Below are positions 1-8,023 of a stretch of 21,637 bases of DNA, in pieces (the stretch's first letter is position 1; each line of letters begins with the position of its first letter). Source of the stretch: Cloacimonetes bacterium UBA3900. GTDB lineage: Bacteria; Cloacimonadota; Cloacimonadia; Cloacimonadales; Cloacimonadaceae. The stretch is taken from positions 41,634 to 63,270 of the forward strand of contig DGFM01000010.1 in NCBI GenBank assembly GCA_002391675.1, in the 5' to 3' direction. Both the position numbers and the translations under genes were made by a program. The notes under the pieces were generated by a model. That model searched no databases and had not been told where the DNA came from. It was given only the letters and a program-made list of their open reading frames with translations.

Positions 1-120
1 ACGCATTCGAGCGCCAGGGAAACCCGAGGGTGGGCGAAGCAGGGGCAAAAGTCAAATATTGATGAGAGCGCAGGTTTATTGCAAGCAAATTAAGCCCCAA
101 AATCGGCACATTTTTCAGGG
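1..120 (-). repeat. Dispersed repeat, partial copy C (cut by window start)
   Basis: Read on the minus strand, bases 58 down to 1 match bases 11881-11938 of the + strand copy: both run TTTGACTTTT, a C/T-rich stretch, GGTTTCC, then TGCGT, where the window stops. Weaker similarity continues to about base 120 and matches the + copy back to about 11818. It has the same orientation as the copy at the right end of the window. The boundary at 120 is approximate. No transposase or clear coding sequence is present. Confidence 0.6.
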
Positions 121-311
121 TAAAATCAAGCTGAAAAAGACCGCTTATTTCTCCTTTTTCACACCCGCAAAGATGAAGTATGCAAAAAGGGTAACCAGGT
201 GCGTCTCAAACCCTCTCTGCCCGCTTGTGCATCCGGCTGCGATCAAACTCTATAACCATATACTACATAGTCAGTTCCAAAGGTGTTGCACCCGGAAAAG
301 CGAAATTTCAC
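121..311. other. Non-coding leader region, nothing recognised
   Basis: This stretch separates the repeat from the first gene. The only open frame (59-319, + strand) has no recognisable protein features and partly overlies the repeat, so I do not call it. No tRNA, riboswitch or terminator could be recognised. Confidence 0.4.
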
Positions 312-340
312 TTGACTGATTATCCCACCATTTTTAAGTA
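312..340 (+). promoter_or_regulatory. Weak candidate promoter for the exopolysaccharide genes
   Basis: A good -35 hexamer, TTGACT (312-317), is followed after 17 bases by TAAGTA (335-340), which is a poor -10. It is the only plausible sigma70-like pair before the first gene, whose ribosome binding site begins at 358. Confidence 0.25.
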
Positions 341-367
341 GTCTAAATCTAATTTTTGAGGATCGTT

Positions 368-859
368 GTGAATAAAAGCATATTCATAATCTTGTTGTTG
401 GTTATGACTTATGGGCTTTTTGCCCAGAGTGACACCGGCACGTCAAACGTTGGCGGTATATCCGCTTACACATATGATGGAGCACGTTCGGGAGTGGAAA
501 AGCTCAAAATGAACGTGTACATTTTGGGTCAGGTATATAAACCGGGGCTATATTTGGTTCCGGACGACACTAACTTTCTGACGCTTTTAGCCTTGGCTGG
601 AGGCCCGAAGGAAGATGCTAAACTCAATAAAATCAGAGTGATACGCCCACGTGGCGAGGGTGAAAAGCCCGAAATAATGTGGGTGAATCTCAAGAAATAT
701 ATGGAAACTGCAGATGAAGATTTGCTTCCCATGCTGATGCCTGGAGACACGGTGATACTTTCCGGAACAATCTTCTATGCATTCACCAAGGTTGTAGACT
801 TCCTTTCCAAGGTGGCAGTTGCCCTCAGTGTCTACAACTTGATAGCCAACTTGAAATAG
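368..859 (+). CDS. SLBB-domain polysaccharide export-type protein
   Basis: This is a predicted 163-residue exported protein. I start it at GTG 368 because GAGG (358-361) lies six bases upstream; a TTG at 356 in the same frame would precede that site and is unlikely. The product opens with a signal peptide (MNKSIFIILLLVMTYGLFAQ). A single SLBB fold follows at about residues 45-130 (MNVYILGQVYKPGLYLV, then FLTLLALAGGP, and a closing LMPGDTVILSG), as in the periplasmic part of Wza-type export proteins. The last 30 or so residues are hydrophobic and could be a membrane anchor. The poly-export (Wza N-terminal) domain is missing, so this is an accessory SLBB protein rather than a full Wza. Its stop is 16 bp before a Wzz/BY-kinase gene, which supports a joint role in exopolysaccharide secretion. 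Confidence 0.8.
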   Translation: MNKSIFIILLLVMTYGLFAQSDTGTSNVGGISAYTYDGARSGVEKLKMNVYILGQVYKPGLYLVPDDTNFLTLLALAGGPKEDAKLNKIRVIRPRGEGEKPEIMWVNLKKYMETADEDLLPMLMPGDTVILSGTIFYAFTKVVDFLSKVAVALSVYNLIANLK

Positions 860-875
860 GAGCGCATAAACAGAC

Positions 876-3161
876 ATGGAACAGCAAAATATCCCAAATC
901 CTGCTTCTGATGAAATAAACATTAGCGATTACTTTAGAATAATACTTCAATATCGCTACTTGGTGATCCTGGTATTTATTCTCGTATTGATAGGCACCAT
1001 CATCTACACGGCCCGGCAGCCGAGAGTCTATTCGGCTTCAAACAGGATCCTTTTGGAGACTCAGAAAAGCGGAGCAGACCTGTTTTTGGCAGGCACCGGC
1101 ACGGGCAAAAATGAGCTCAACAACCAGATCGAGCTGATCAAAAGCAAGCCCATCCTCAATGCTGCTTGGGAGATCATGAAAAAGTATCCCGATTGGGAGA
1201 GCTTCCCGGCCGCATCCACACCCAATCCTGCCTCCCAGCTGGCCAGCGTGAAGGTGGAATCCAAACGCGAGACGGATATCCTCACCATCAGCTATGAATC
1301 CACCTCTCAGGGCGAAGCCATGGCTGCTGTAAACAGCATTGCCGAGGCAGTTCAACAAGAGAACACCCAATTTGCCCGCCTCGAATACACCACCATCAGA
1401 GAATTTTTGGAAACGCAGCTGGACGCTATTTCCAGACGCTTGCAGAGCTCTGAAAACGACCTCCGTGAGTTTAAAAACATGAATAAACTCACCGAGCTTT
1501 CCGCCGAAACCACCCAGCTGATCGAGGAATCCGCCAAGATCGAGGCTGAATATGAAGCAGCTCTCACGGATCAGGCAGTCAAGGCCCGCACCCTGGAACT
1601 CTTCCAAAAACAGCTGCAGCAGCAAGACTCCCTGGTGGTAAACGTGAGCACCGTGCTCAAGACTCCCTATATTAACGAGTTGCGCAAGCAGGTGATAGAA
1701 ACGCAATCTCTGATCACCAAGCTTCTTACCAAGAACAACTATCCTACAGACCATCCTCAAATTATCGCACTCAATGCCGAGCTCGAGCGCACCAAAGACG
1801 AACTCGATATAGAAATCAAAAAGCTGGTGGCAACCTCCTCCACCGATGATCCCCTTGCCATGCGCAATGATACCTTGGTAAAGATCATCCAAACCAATGT
1901 GGAGCTGGAAATTGCACGCACCAAAGCAGACGGACTTGCCCAGACCAAGGAAATGTATGACGAGCGCATCATCTCGCTGCCAAACACAGAATTGGAGCTG
2001 GCGCGCCTGATGCGTAACGTTCAGCTGGACGGCAAGATACATGGCATCATGATGGAAAAATATGAGGATGCCAAGATCGCTGAACAAGCCAAGGTGGGTA
2101 ATATCCGCATCGTTGACCTCGCCAGCCGCCCGGTAAGCCCCATCAAACCAAGAGTTTCCATGAACATCCTGGTGGGCGTCATCCTGGGCTTGGGCCTGGG
2201 AATCGGCGCCGCTTTCTTGGTGCACTCACTCGATAACAAGCTTCGCACGCTGGAAGATATGGAAACCTATGTCAGGCTTCCAATTGTGGGTACCATTCCG
2301 GTGATTCAGGAATCAGAAGCCCGTATGGAAGAATTCAACGCCATGATAGAGAAGGCGGAGGGTGAAAACAAGGAGCAGCTTAGCAAATCCATGCACTATG
2401 TGATGATGCAGCTGGTTTCGCACTATGCGCCCAAGTCACCCGTGGCAGAATCCTACCGCACCCTGAGAACCAATATCCTCAGCCGCAGGAATACCACCGG
2501 CAGCACCTCCATGCTGATCACCTCATCCGGCCCCAAAGAAGGTAAATCCACCACCATCGTGAATACCGCCATCACCCTGGCTCAAATGAACGCCAAAGTG
2601 ATCCTGGTGGATATGGACATGAGACGTCCCATGATCCACAACAAGTTTGGCATCGAAAAAGAAAACGGCCTGTCGGACTATTTGATAGACCCGGATGTGA
2701 GCATAGAGCAGGTCACAAAAGCCACCGGAATCCCCAATCTGGATGTGATCACCAGCGGATTTGTGCCACCCAACCCCGCCGAACTCATCTCCTCAGCGAG
2801 AACAGATATACTCTTGGAAGAGCTTAAGGCCCACTACGACTTTGTACTCTTTGATACGCCCCCAATTATCGCTGTGACAGACGCCCTGATCCTCACCAAA
2901 AAGGTAGACCTTACCTTCCTGGTAGTGCGCTGCGGCTTCACCGAAAAAGGCATCATCAAACGCACCAAAGAACTGATGGCAAACATCGACGCTACCATCG
3001 ACGGCATCATCGTAAACGGCATCTACGCCCAGAAATACTACGGTAGACAAAACTACTATTACTACTATTACTATTACTACTACTACGGCGATGAAGCTCC
3101 AAACAAGTTGAAGAAGAAACATGCAGGCCGCTTCCTGCGCAAAGATAAACCTGTCGCTTGA
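876..3161 (+). CDS. Polysaccharide co-polymerase/BY-kinase (Wzz fused to CpsD-type tyrosine kinase)
   Basis: This 761-residue inner-membrane protein has the Wzc layout. Residues 1-60 hold a Wzz N-terminal region with a first membrane segment (about 27-47). A long periplasmic coiled coil follows (about 170-410), then a second membrane segment (about 428-450, ILVGVILGLGLGIGAAF). The cytoplasmic kinase has Walker A GPKEGKST (about 552), Walker A' VDMDMRRP (about 577) and Walker B FDTPP (about 659). The C-terminus has an autophosphorylation-type tyrosine cluster of 11 consecutive Tyr (about 727-737), followed by a basic tail. Such kinases control chain length and export of capsule or exopolysaccharide through cycles of Tyr phosphorylation. 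The SD-like TAGGAG (857-862) overlaps the upstream stop. The last 41 bp overlap ispE in another frame. The polysaccharide itself cannot be inferred, because no glycosyltransferase is in view. Confidence 0.93.
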   Translation: MEQQNIPNPASDEINISDYFRIILQYRYLVILVFILVLIGTIIYTARQPRVYSASNRILLETQKSGADLFLAGTGTGKNELNNQIELIKSKPILNAAWEIMKKYPDWESFPAASTPNPASQLASVKVESKRETDILTISYESTSQGEAMAAVNSIAEAVQQENTQFARLEYTTIREFLETQLDAISRRLQSSENDLREFKNMNKLTELSAETTQLIEESAKIEAEYEAALTDQAVKARTLELFQKQLQQQDSLVVNVSTVLKTPYINELRKQVIETQSLITKLLTKNNYPTDHPQIIALNAELERTKDELDIEIKKLVATSSTDDPLAMRNDTLVKIIQTNVELEIARTKADGLAQTKEMYDERIISLPNTELELARLMRNVQLDGKIHGIMMEKYEDAKIAEQAKVGNIRIVDLASRPVSPIKPRVSMNILVGVILGLGLGIGAAFLVHSLDNKLRTLEDMETYVRLPIVGTIPVIQESEARMEEFNAMIEKAEGENKEQLSKSMHYVMMQLVSHYAPKSPVAESYRTLRTNILSRRNTTGSTSMLITSSGPKEGKSTTIVNTAITLAQMNAKVILVDMDMRRPMIHNKFGIEKENGLSDYLIDPDVSIEQVTKATGIPNLDVITSGFVPPNPAELISSARTDILLEELKAHYDFVLFDTPPIIAVTDALILTKKVDLTFLVVRCGFTEKGIIKRTKELMANIDATIDGIIVNGIYAQKYYGRQNYYYYYYYYYYYGDEAPNKLKKKHAGRFLRKDKPVA

Positions 3162-3975
3162 GGTTCTGGGAAAGCTTCCTGACGGCTATACTCGCATCGA
3201 GACCCTGTTTGCGAGTATCGATCTGCAGGATCAGCTTAGATTTACTTTGACAAAAAGCCAAGGTATAAAATTATGGTCTAACCTGCCACAATTGAATACA
3301 AAAGACAACCTCATTTATAAGGTGGCTCACTATCTGCAGAGCCGCTTTAACCCCGATAACGGGGTGGAAATTGAGCTGATTAAGGATATTCCCATTGCTG
3401 CAGGCTTGGGTGGAGGCAGTTCCAATGCTGCCGTCACTCTTTTGATCTTAAACAAGTTGTGGAGCCTACACTTAAGTGAAGAGGAGATGCACAAAATCGC
3501 TGCCACTTTCGGGAGCGATGTCAATTTCTTCCTCATGGGAGGCACTGCGCTGGGAGAAGAACGTGGTCAACAGATCACACCTGTGGACGACATCCTTCTG
3601 GAAAACCTCCTCCTGGTCAATCCACATATCGCAATATCGAGCTTTGAGGCCTATCAACTGGTAGACCACGAAGCCCTCGAGCCCTCGTTTTCATATCTGG
3701 ATGCAATCCAGAAAGGCGTTTATTTCAATCGCCTCCAACAGGGTATTGTCAAGAAATATCCTGTGATAGGCGAGTTATTAGGCAAGATGCGGGAGCACGG
3801 CGCAAGCGCAGCTCTGATGAGCGGTAGCGGCAGCACCTGTTTTGGCATCTTTAACAACAAAGCTGCTCTGGAAGCCTGTCGTGATGAATTTGACGACTCA
3901 GGCTTTTGGACCCAGGCTACAAGAACCATTAGTAAGGAAGAATATTACAAATGTACACGAAACTTAAGCTATTGA
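3121..3975 (+). CDS. ispE: 4-diphosphocytidyl-2-C-methyl-D-erythritol kinase
   Basis: IspE phosphorylates CDP-methylerythritol with ATP in the MEP pathway to isoprenoids. The 284 residues match the family length (E. coli 283). Visible motifs are the N-terminal CAKINLSLEVLG, the GHMP-kinase phosphate loop PIAAGLGGGSSNAAV (from about residue 91), the catalytic-Asp segment GSDVNFFL and the C-terminal MSGSGSTCFGIF. The ATG at 3121 lies inside the upstream kinase gene (41-bp overlap). It is the natural start because AKINL sits at residues 8-12, as in relatives. The usual DGYH segment reads DGYT here; in E. coli that His contacts the cytosine ring. The usual ADVPFF reads SDVNFF. The 3' end overlaps prs by 25 bp. 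The order ispE-prs-rplY-pth is common in bacteria and supports the call. Confidence 0.94.
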   Translation: MQAASCAKINLSLEVLGKLPDGYTRIETLFASIDLQDQLRFTLTKSQGIKLWSNLPQLNTKDNLIYKVAHYLQSRFNPDNGVEIELIKDIPIAAGLGGGSSNAAVTLLILNKLWSLHLSEEEMHKIAATFGSDVNFFLMGGTALGEERGQQITPVDDILLENLLLVNPHIAISSFEAYQLVDHEALEPSFSYLDAIQKGVYFNRLQQGIVKKYPVIGELLGKMREHGASAALMSGSGSTCFGIFNNKAALEACRDEFDDSGFWTQATRTISKEEYYKCTRNLSY

Positions 3976-4895
3976 CCGGTAAGGCAAACCGTCCCTTAGC
4001 CGAAGAAGTGGCCCGCTATGCAGGGATCCCACTCGCGGATATTGATCTGTTCAAATTTGCAAACGATGAATCCTTTGTAAAGATCAACGACAACGTCCGC
4101 GGAGCCGATGTGTTCATTATTCAACCCACCTGCCGTCCCGTAAATGACAGTCTAATGGATTTGCTGATCATGATCGATGCCCTGAAACGCGCTTCCGCAC
4201 AGAGGATCAACTGTGTAATCCCCTACTATGCCTATGCCCGTTCAGACAAGAAAGATCAGCCCCGCGTGCCCATCACCGCCAAACTGGTGGCCGACCTCAT
4301 CACCGTAGCCGGAGCAGACAGACTTGTAACCGTGGATCTACACGCAGACCAAATCCAAGGCTTTTTCGACATCCCTGTGGATCACCTCTTCTCCATCCCT
4401 ACCTTCGCCAGGCATTTTGAAAGCATGAAGATGGAAAATATCGTGGTGGTATCTCCGGATTCCGGCGGCGCTATCCGTGCCCGCTCTTTGGCTACCAGGC
4501 TCAATTGTGGCCTCGCTATCGGAGATAAAAGACGCAGCGGAAATGACGACAAGGCAGAACTACTCAATATCATCGGAGACGTGAAAGGCAAAACAGCTGT
4601 CCTGTTTGACGACATCATAGACACCGGACGCAGCCTCATCCAAGTGGCTCACGCACTGGAAGAACATGGCGCCAGCAAGATATATGCCGCCTGCGTACAC
4701 GGAATTCTCTCGGCAAATGCAGTGGAACTCCTTGAAGCTTCGCCGATTGAAAAACTCTTCATCACCAACACCGTCCCGCTCACCGAAGAAAAAGCCAAAT
4801 GCGAGAAGATAGTGCAGCTGTCCATTGCAGAAATGCTGGCTGTGGCTATCAAGAAGATCCATATAGAAGAATCACTTAGCGTATTATTTAGATAG
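3951..4895 (+). CDS. prs: Ribose-phosphate pyrophosphokinase
   Basis: Prs transfers pyrophosphate from ATP to ribose 5-phosphate, making PRPP for nucleotide, His and Trp synthesis. The 314 residues match class I enzymes. The ATP-site segment is PYYAYARSDKKDQPRVPITAKLVA (with the usual RQDR changed to RSDK), followed by the catalytic VDLHADQIQGFF and the ribose-phosphate loop LFDDIIDTGRSL near residue 220. The usual FSDGE near residue 40 reads FANDE. The ATG lies inside the end of ispE, with AAGGAAG (3934-3940) ten bases upstream, so translation is probably coupled. The cytoplasmic enzyme sits just upstream of rplY and pth, its classic neighbours. Confidence 0.95.
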   Translation: MYTKLKLLTGKANRPLAEEVARYAGIPLADIDLFKFANDESFVKINDNVRGADVFIIQPTCRPVNDSLMDLLIMIDALKRASAQRINCVIPYYAYARSDKKDQPRVPITAKLVADLITVAGADRLVTVDLHADQIQGFFDIPVDHLFSIPTFARHFESMKMENIVVVSPDSGGAIRARSLATRLNCGLAIGDKRRSGNDDKAELLNIIGDVKGKTAVLFDDIIDTGRSLIQVAHALEEHGASKIYAACVHGILSANAVELLEASPIEKLFITNTVPLTEEKAKCEKIVQLSIAEMLAVAIKKIHIEESLSVLFR

Positions 4896-4914
4896 TAATC
4901 TACTGGAGGAATAA

Positions 4915-5559
4915 ATGATATTTACTCTCGAAGCACAAACGCGCAAAACACTGAAGAAATCAGACCTCACACAGCTGCGTGCTCAGGGTATCATCCCTGC
5001 CGTGTTATACGGCCCAAACGTGGATACCAAATCCATAAGCATAAACCAGGCTGAGTTTATGAGATGCTACAAGAAAAGCTTTACCGAACTCGCCTTTTAT
5101 GAAATACATGTGGATGGTAAGAAATACCACACTATCCTTAAGGACAAGCTCATACATCCTGTCCGCCGTGACTTCCTGCACCTGGATTTCCAGGTTATTC
5201 CCACTGAAGTGGAGATGGAATTTGAACTGCCGATCAACTACATCGGCGAAGCCGAAGGCATCAAAGAAGGTGGCTTCGTGGACATCGTCCAGCGCACCGT
5301 CAAAGTCGTGTGCCAAGCTACCAATCTGCCCGATAACATCACAGTCGACCTCAGCCCTCTCCATATCGGCGACGCTGTGCGCATCAAAGACCTCATCCAA
5401 GGTGAATGGGTCTATAGCGATGACGAAGAAGAAGTCCTCGTCGTGGTGCACGCCCAGGTTGAAGAGGAAGAAGAGGCTGAAGAAGGCGAAGAAGGATTGG
5501 GAGAAGGCGCCGAAGCTGAAGCCGCTGGCGGAGCTGAAGCAGAAACCACCGAGGAATAA
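4915..5559 (+). CDS. rplY: Large-subunit ribosomal protein L25 / general stress protein Ctc
   Basis: This is the 5S rRNA-binding protein L25 in its long Ctc form (214 residues). The N-terminal beta-barrel (about 1-92) binds 5S rRNA and includes ARTRK-like and VLYGPN segments. The TL5/Ctc C-terminal domain (about 95-182) has INYIGEAEGIKEGG and LPDNITVDLSPLHIGDAVRIKDL. The last 35 or so residues are almost only Glu, Ala and Gly, an acidic disordered tail. A strong GGAGG (4905-4909) precedes the ATG. It stands 19 bp after prs and 20 bp before pth, a widely conserved arrangement. Confidence 0.95.
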   Translation: MIFTLEAQTRKTLKKSDLTQLRAQGIIPAVLYGPNVDTKSISINQAEFMRCYKKSFTELAFYEIHVDGKKYHTILKDKLIHPVRRDFLHLDFQVIPTEVEMEFELPINYIGEAEGIKEGGFVDIVQRTVKVVCQATNLPDNITVDLSPLHIGDAVRIKDLIQGEWVYSDDEEEVLVVVHAQVEEEEEAEEGEEGLGEGAEAEAAGGAEAETTEE

Positions 5560-5579
5560 ACAGGTAGGTAGCCACATCA

Positions 5580-6155
5580 GTGAAACTCATCTTAGGCCTT
5601 GGGAACCCCGGAATGCAGTATCAAAATACGCGGCATAACATCGGGTTCATCTGTCTGGATGAGTGGGCCCGCTCACACAAGAAAGCCTTTAAACAAGACT
5701 CTATGTTCGCCTACATTCACACTCCAAAAGCCGTGCTCATCAAGCCGCTTACCTGGATGAACCGCTCCGGTGTGGCCGCACGCGAAGCATTGCGCCGTTG
5801 GGATATAGACCAAAGCCTGGTCATCTACGATGATCTGGAGCTGCCCGCGGGAAGCCTTCGCATCCGCAGCTCCGGCACAGACGGTGGCCACAATGGCATC
5901 AAATCCCTCTTGGAAGTGATCAATGGCGACGACCTTAAACGCTTTCGCATCGGCATCGGCAGAGAAGATAATTCCGATGCCCGGGACTATGTCCTGCAAG
6001 CTCCAACGCCCGCGCAGGCCGAAGCTATCCAAGCTACGATCGGCAAAGCAGTGGAGCTCTTAGATGTTTTTATACACAGAGATTTCACGGCTGTGCTAAA
6101 CGAGTACAGCAAGTGGAAAAAATCCTATTCCGAGGGACAACCTTCGGAATCATAA
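5580..6155 (+). CDS. pth: Peptidyl-tRNA hydrolase
   Basis: Pth frees tRNA from peptidyl-tRNAs that drop off the ribosome. The protein has 191 residues, a normal length. Catalytic and binding residues are visible: Asn9 in GLGNPG, His19 in TRHNIGF, Asp84 in YDDLELP and Asn105 in GGHNGIKS; the segment KPLTWMNRSG is also typical. The start is GTG at 5580, with AGGTAGGT (5562-5569) ten bases upstream. The final codons contain a 10-bp hairpin (listed separately) just before the rpsF ribosome binding site. It lies between rplY and rpsF in the same transcription unit. Confidence 0.95.
   Translation: MKLILGLGNPGMQYQNTRHNIGFICLDEWARSHKKAFKQDSMFAYIHTPKAVLIKPLTWMNRSGVAAREALRRWDIDQSLVIYDDLELPAGSLRIRSSGTDGGHNGIKSLLEVINGDDLKRFRIGIGREDNSDARDYVLQAPTPAQAEAIQATIGKAVELLDVFIHRDFTAVLNEYSKWKKSYSEGQPSES
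6127..6150 (+). promoter_or_regulatory. Hairpin at the pth 3' end, before rpsF
   Basis: Bases 6127-6150 fold into a 10-bp stem, including one G-U pair, closed by an ACAA tetraloop (arms ATTCCGAGGG and CCTTCGGAAT). It overlaps the last pth codons and ends 24 bp before the rpsF start. No T-run follows, so it is not a standard terminator. In many bacteria the S6:S18 pair binds an mRNA hairpin upstream of rpsF for feedback control. Both partners are encoded just downstream, so such a leader is possible, but this is inference. Confidence 0.45.
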
Positions 6156-6174
6156 GTCCATAGGAGGAACTTAA

Positions 6175-6465
6175 ATGATCAAAAACTACGAACTCATGGT
6201 GATAGTATCACCAAAGCTCTCCGCGGATGACGCCGATAAGGCCAACCAGGAATTGCTTGCCTGGGTGGAAGAGAACGGCGGCGAGATCGACTCCACCGAT
6301 CCGTGGGGAAAGAGAACCTTAGCTTATCCCATCGATAAGATGACGGAAGGCTATTACTATGTGAACAACTTCAAGCTGGAAGCCACCTCAGTGAAGGTGC
6401 TGAGCCGCTTGATGAACATCAACGAAAACATTATCAGACACATGTTTGTGGCTAAAGACGCCTAA
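6175..6465 (+). CDS. rpsF: Small-subunit ribosomal protein S6
   Basis: S6 binds 16S rRNA in the platform together with S18. The 96-residue product has the family start (YELMVIVSPKLSADDA), the central GKRTLAYPIDKMTEGYYY and the end segment LMNINENIIRHMFV. A strong AGGAGG (6162-6167) lies seven bases before the ATG. The stop overlaps the ribosome binding site of ssb. The order rpsF-ssb-rpsR is highly conserved. Confidence 0.97.
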   Translation: MIKNYELMVIVSPKLSADDADKANQELLAWVEENGGEIDSTDPWGKRTLAYPIDKMTEGYYYVNNFKLEATSVKVLSRLMNINENIIRHMFVAKDA

Positions 6466-6476
6466 GGAGGAATCAA

Positions 6477-6923
6477 ATGGCAGACCTTAGATTACCACGC
6501 CTGAACAGAGTCATCATCTGTGGCAGAATCACACATGACTTGGAACTCAAGTTTACCCCCAAAGGCACACCTGTATTGAGGTTTTCCCTGGCCAACGACC
6601 GTAATTACAGAGACGAAAGCGGAGAATGGCAGACTCAAACCTCCTTTTTCGATGTCGTAGTGTGGAGTGAGCGCGCCGAGAACCTCACCAAATATGCCGG
6701 TAAAGGCACCGCAGTATTGGTGGAAGGCCGCCTGGAAGCCCGCACTTATACAGATCAGAATAATATAAACCGTAAAATCTGGGAAATCGTGGCTGATAGT
6801 GTACAAGCTTTGGAGTGGAGACCCCGTGAAGACAGCAACGTCCAAGCCGGTGATATCCCGCTTCCTGATGACCCAAGCACCGGTGGTGAAACTACCAGCA
6901 CCACAGACAACCTGCCGTTTTAA
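6477..6923 (+). CDS. ssb: Single-stranded DNA-binding protein
   Basis: SSB protects single-stranded DNA and recruits repair and replication partners. The 148-residue protein has an OB fold at about residues 8-112 (RVIICGRITHDLELKFTP, SFFDVVVW, YAGKGTAVLVEGRLEARTY). A short acidic, Ser/Thr-rich linker follows, ending in the partner-binding tip DNLPF, a variant of the usual DDDIPF. AGGAGG (6465-6470) precedes the ATG. The gene sits between rpsF and rpsR, as in many bacteria, so its output is tied to ribosome synthesis. Confidence 0.95.
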   Translation: MADLRLPRLNRVIICGRITHDLELKFTPKGTPVLRFSLANDRNYRDESGEWQTQTSFFDVVVWSERAENLTKYAGKGTAVLVEGRLEARTYTDQNNINRKIWEIVADSVQALEWRPREDSNVQAGDIPLPDDPSTGGETTSTTDNLPF

Positions 6924-6932
6924 GGAGAACTC

Positions 6933-7169
6933 ATGAATTACTCAGATAGAAGAAGAAGATTCTCACGTCGTAAGTATTGCCGCTTTTGTGCAAATAAAGA
7001 GCTCCAGATAGATTACAAGAACGTCGATATGATGCGCCAATTCGTTTCCGACGTTGGCAGAATCGACCCTGCCCGTATCACCGGAACCTGCGCAAAGCAT
7101 CAGCGCAAACTCACCACCGAGATCAAGCGTGCCCGTCAAATGGCACTTATCCCCTACGTGATAGAGTAG
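6933..7169 (+). CDS. rpsR: Small-subunit ribosomal protein S18 (zinc-binding form)
   Basis: S18 pairs with S6 on the 30S platform. The 78-residue protein has the basic start RRRRFSRRKYC, then IDYKNVDMMRQFVSDVGRI and a final TGTCAKHQRKL and IKRARQMALIPY. Cys16, Cys19, Cys53 and His56 are in place to bind zinc, so this is the C+ form rather than a zinc-free paralog. AAGGAG (6923-6928) precedes the ATG. Its TAG stop shares one base with the GTG start of the next gene. Confidence 0.96.
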   Translation: MNYSDRRRRFSRRKYCRFCANKELQIDYKNVDMMRQFVSDVGRIDPARITGTCAKHQRKLTTEIKRARQMALIPYVIE

Positions 7170-8023
7170 TGTTTTTGATCCCTTTGCTCCTGGGTGCTTT
7201 GGCCACCATCTTGCCGCCACTGGCTCTCACAGCCCTGATGGCGCATAATGGTCACGCGGCCAGGCTTCACCCACAGCTTCCGCTGAAGACCATCAGCTGG
7301 TTTTTCCTGATCCCGCTGGTATCCCTGCTTTTCTTTGGCAGCGATGCGCTATCACAGGTACATCTGACCGATGCCGTGCTGGGAACAGGAGCCATAGCCC
7401 TGATCTACCTGCTTGCCCTGAAAGCCGGAGCCAGAAGCAACACCGCTTTCACCTGGGCAACGCTGGGGATCATCGTCTATGGCCTCTTACGTGCTTACGC
7501 ATGGGGCTCACATTTGGAGCCGCTCCACACGGAAGCCCTGAACAGCGCCTTCGAGCAAATGAGACAAATCCAACAGAATATCGACGAATCATTGATCCAA
7601 ACAACTTTGGCAGCAGTCAATAAGCTCTGGCCAGCCCAATGGATGATCACCCAAATCCTGGCTTTATTTGTGGGCTTTATCCTGTTCAAGAGCTTCAGTA
7701 GAATAGACGAGCCGCTCTCCACCAGAGCCTTTCCCGCGTTCTACAATCTCTTTATCCTGGCCGTTTTACCGCTCTACTTCATCCCCAGTCTCAGGCTGTA
7801 TTTCTTCAATGCACTCCTGCCCTTATGCATGATTCCCTTCATCCAGGGCGTCGCGGTCGCAAACCAGAAAATAGCCTCCATCTTCAGAAGTAAAGTGGTG
7901 AGAGTAGTGATCATGATCCTGTTGCTGCTGAATTATATAACCTATATCTTATTGACCCTAATCGGCTTTGCCTATATGTGGAAAAGCCCCTTAATACTAC
8001 AACAAGGAGATACTCCCCAATGA
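7169..8023 (+). CDS. Polytopic membrane protein, DUF2232/YybS-like
   Basis: This predicted 284-residue inner-membrane protein has about seven to eight hydrophobic segments (from LLLGALATILPPLALTALM near the start to VVRVVIMILLLLNYITYILLTLIGF near the end). One soluble loop (about 118-150) is rich in Gln and Asn. Start GTG overlaps the rpsR stop (TAGTG) and no SD is visible, so translation probably depends on read-in from rpsR. The stop overlaps the rplI start as ATGA. A DUF2232 (YybS) membrane protein beside rpsR or rplI is a known arrangement in several phyla, and position plus topology are the main grounds for this call. No catalytic motif is apparent and the function is unknown. Confidence 0.7.
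   Translation: MFLIPLLLGALATILPPLALTALMAHNGHAARLHPQLPLKTISWFFLIPLVSLLFFGSDALSQVHLTDAVLGTGAIALIYLLALKAGARSNTAFTWATLGIIVYGLLRAYAWGSHLEPLHTEALNSAFEQMRQIQQNIDESLIQTTLAAVNKLWPAQWMITQILALFVGFILFKSFSRIDEPLSTRAFPAFYNLFILAVLPLYFIPSLRLYFFNALLPLCMIPFIQGVAVANQKIASIFRSKVVRVVIMILLLLNYITYILLTLIGFAYMWKSPLILQQGDTPQ

Noticed and set aside
59..319. 86-codon open frame on the + strand at the left end.
   Set aside because: It overlies the repeat, lacks a ribosome binding site and has no family-like or exported features.
1038..2225. 395-codon open frame on the - strand.
   Set aside because: It is a mirror of the BY-kinase gene with a His/Gly/Leu-rich nonsense-like composition; the + strand product has full domain homology.
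7978..8019. Earlier in-frame ATG for rplI.
   Set aside because: It lies upstream of the AAGGAG site and adds residues not found in L9; the start at 8020 fits the family.
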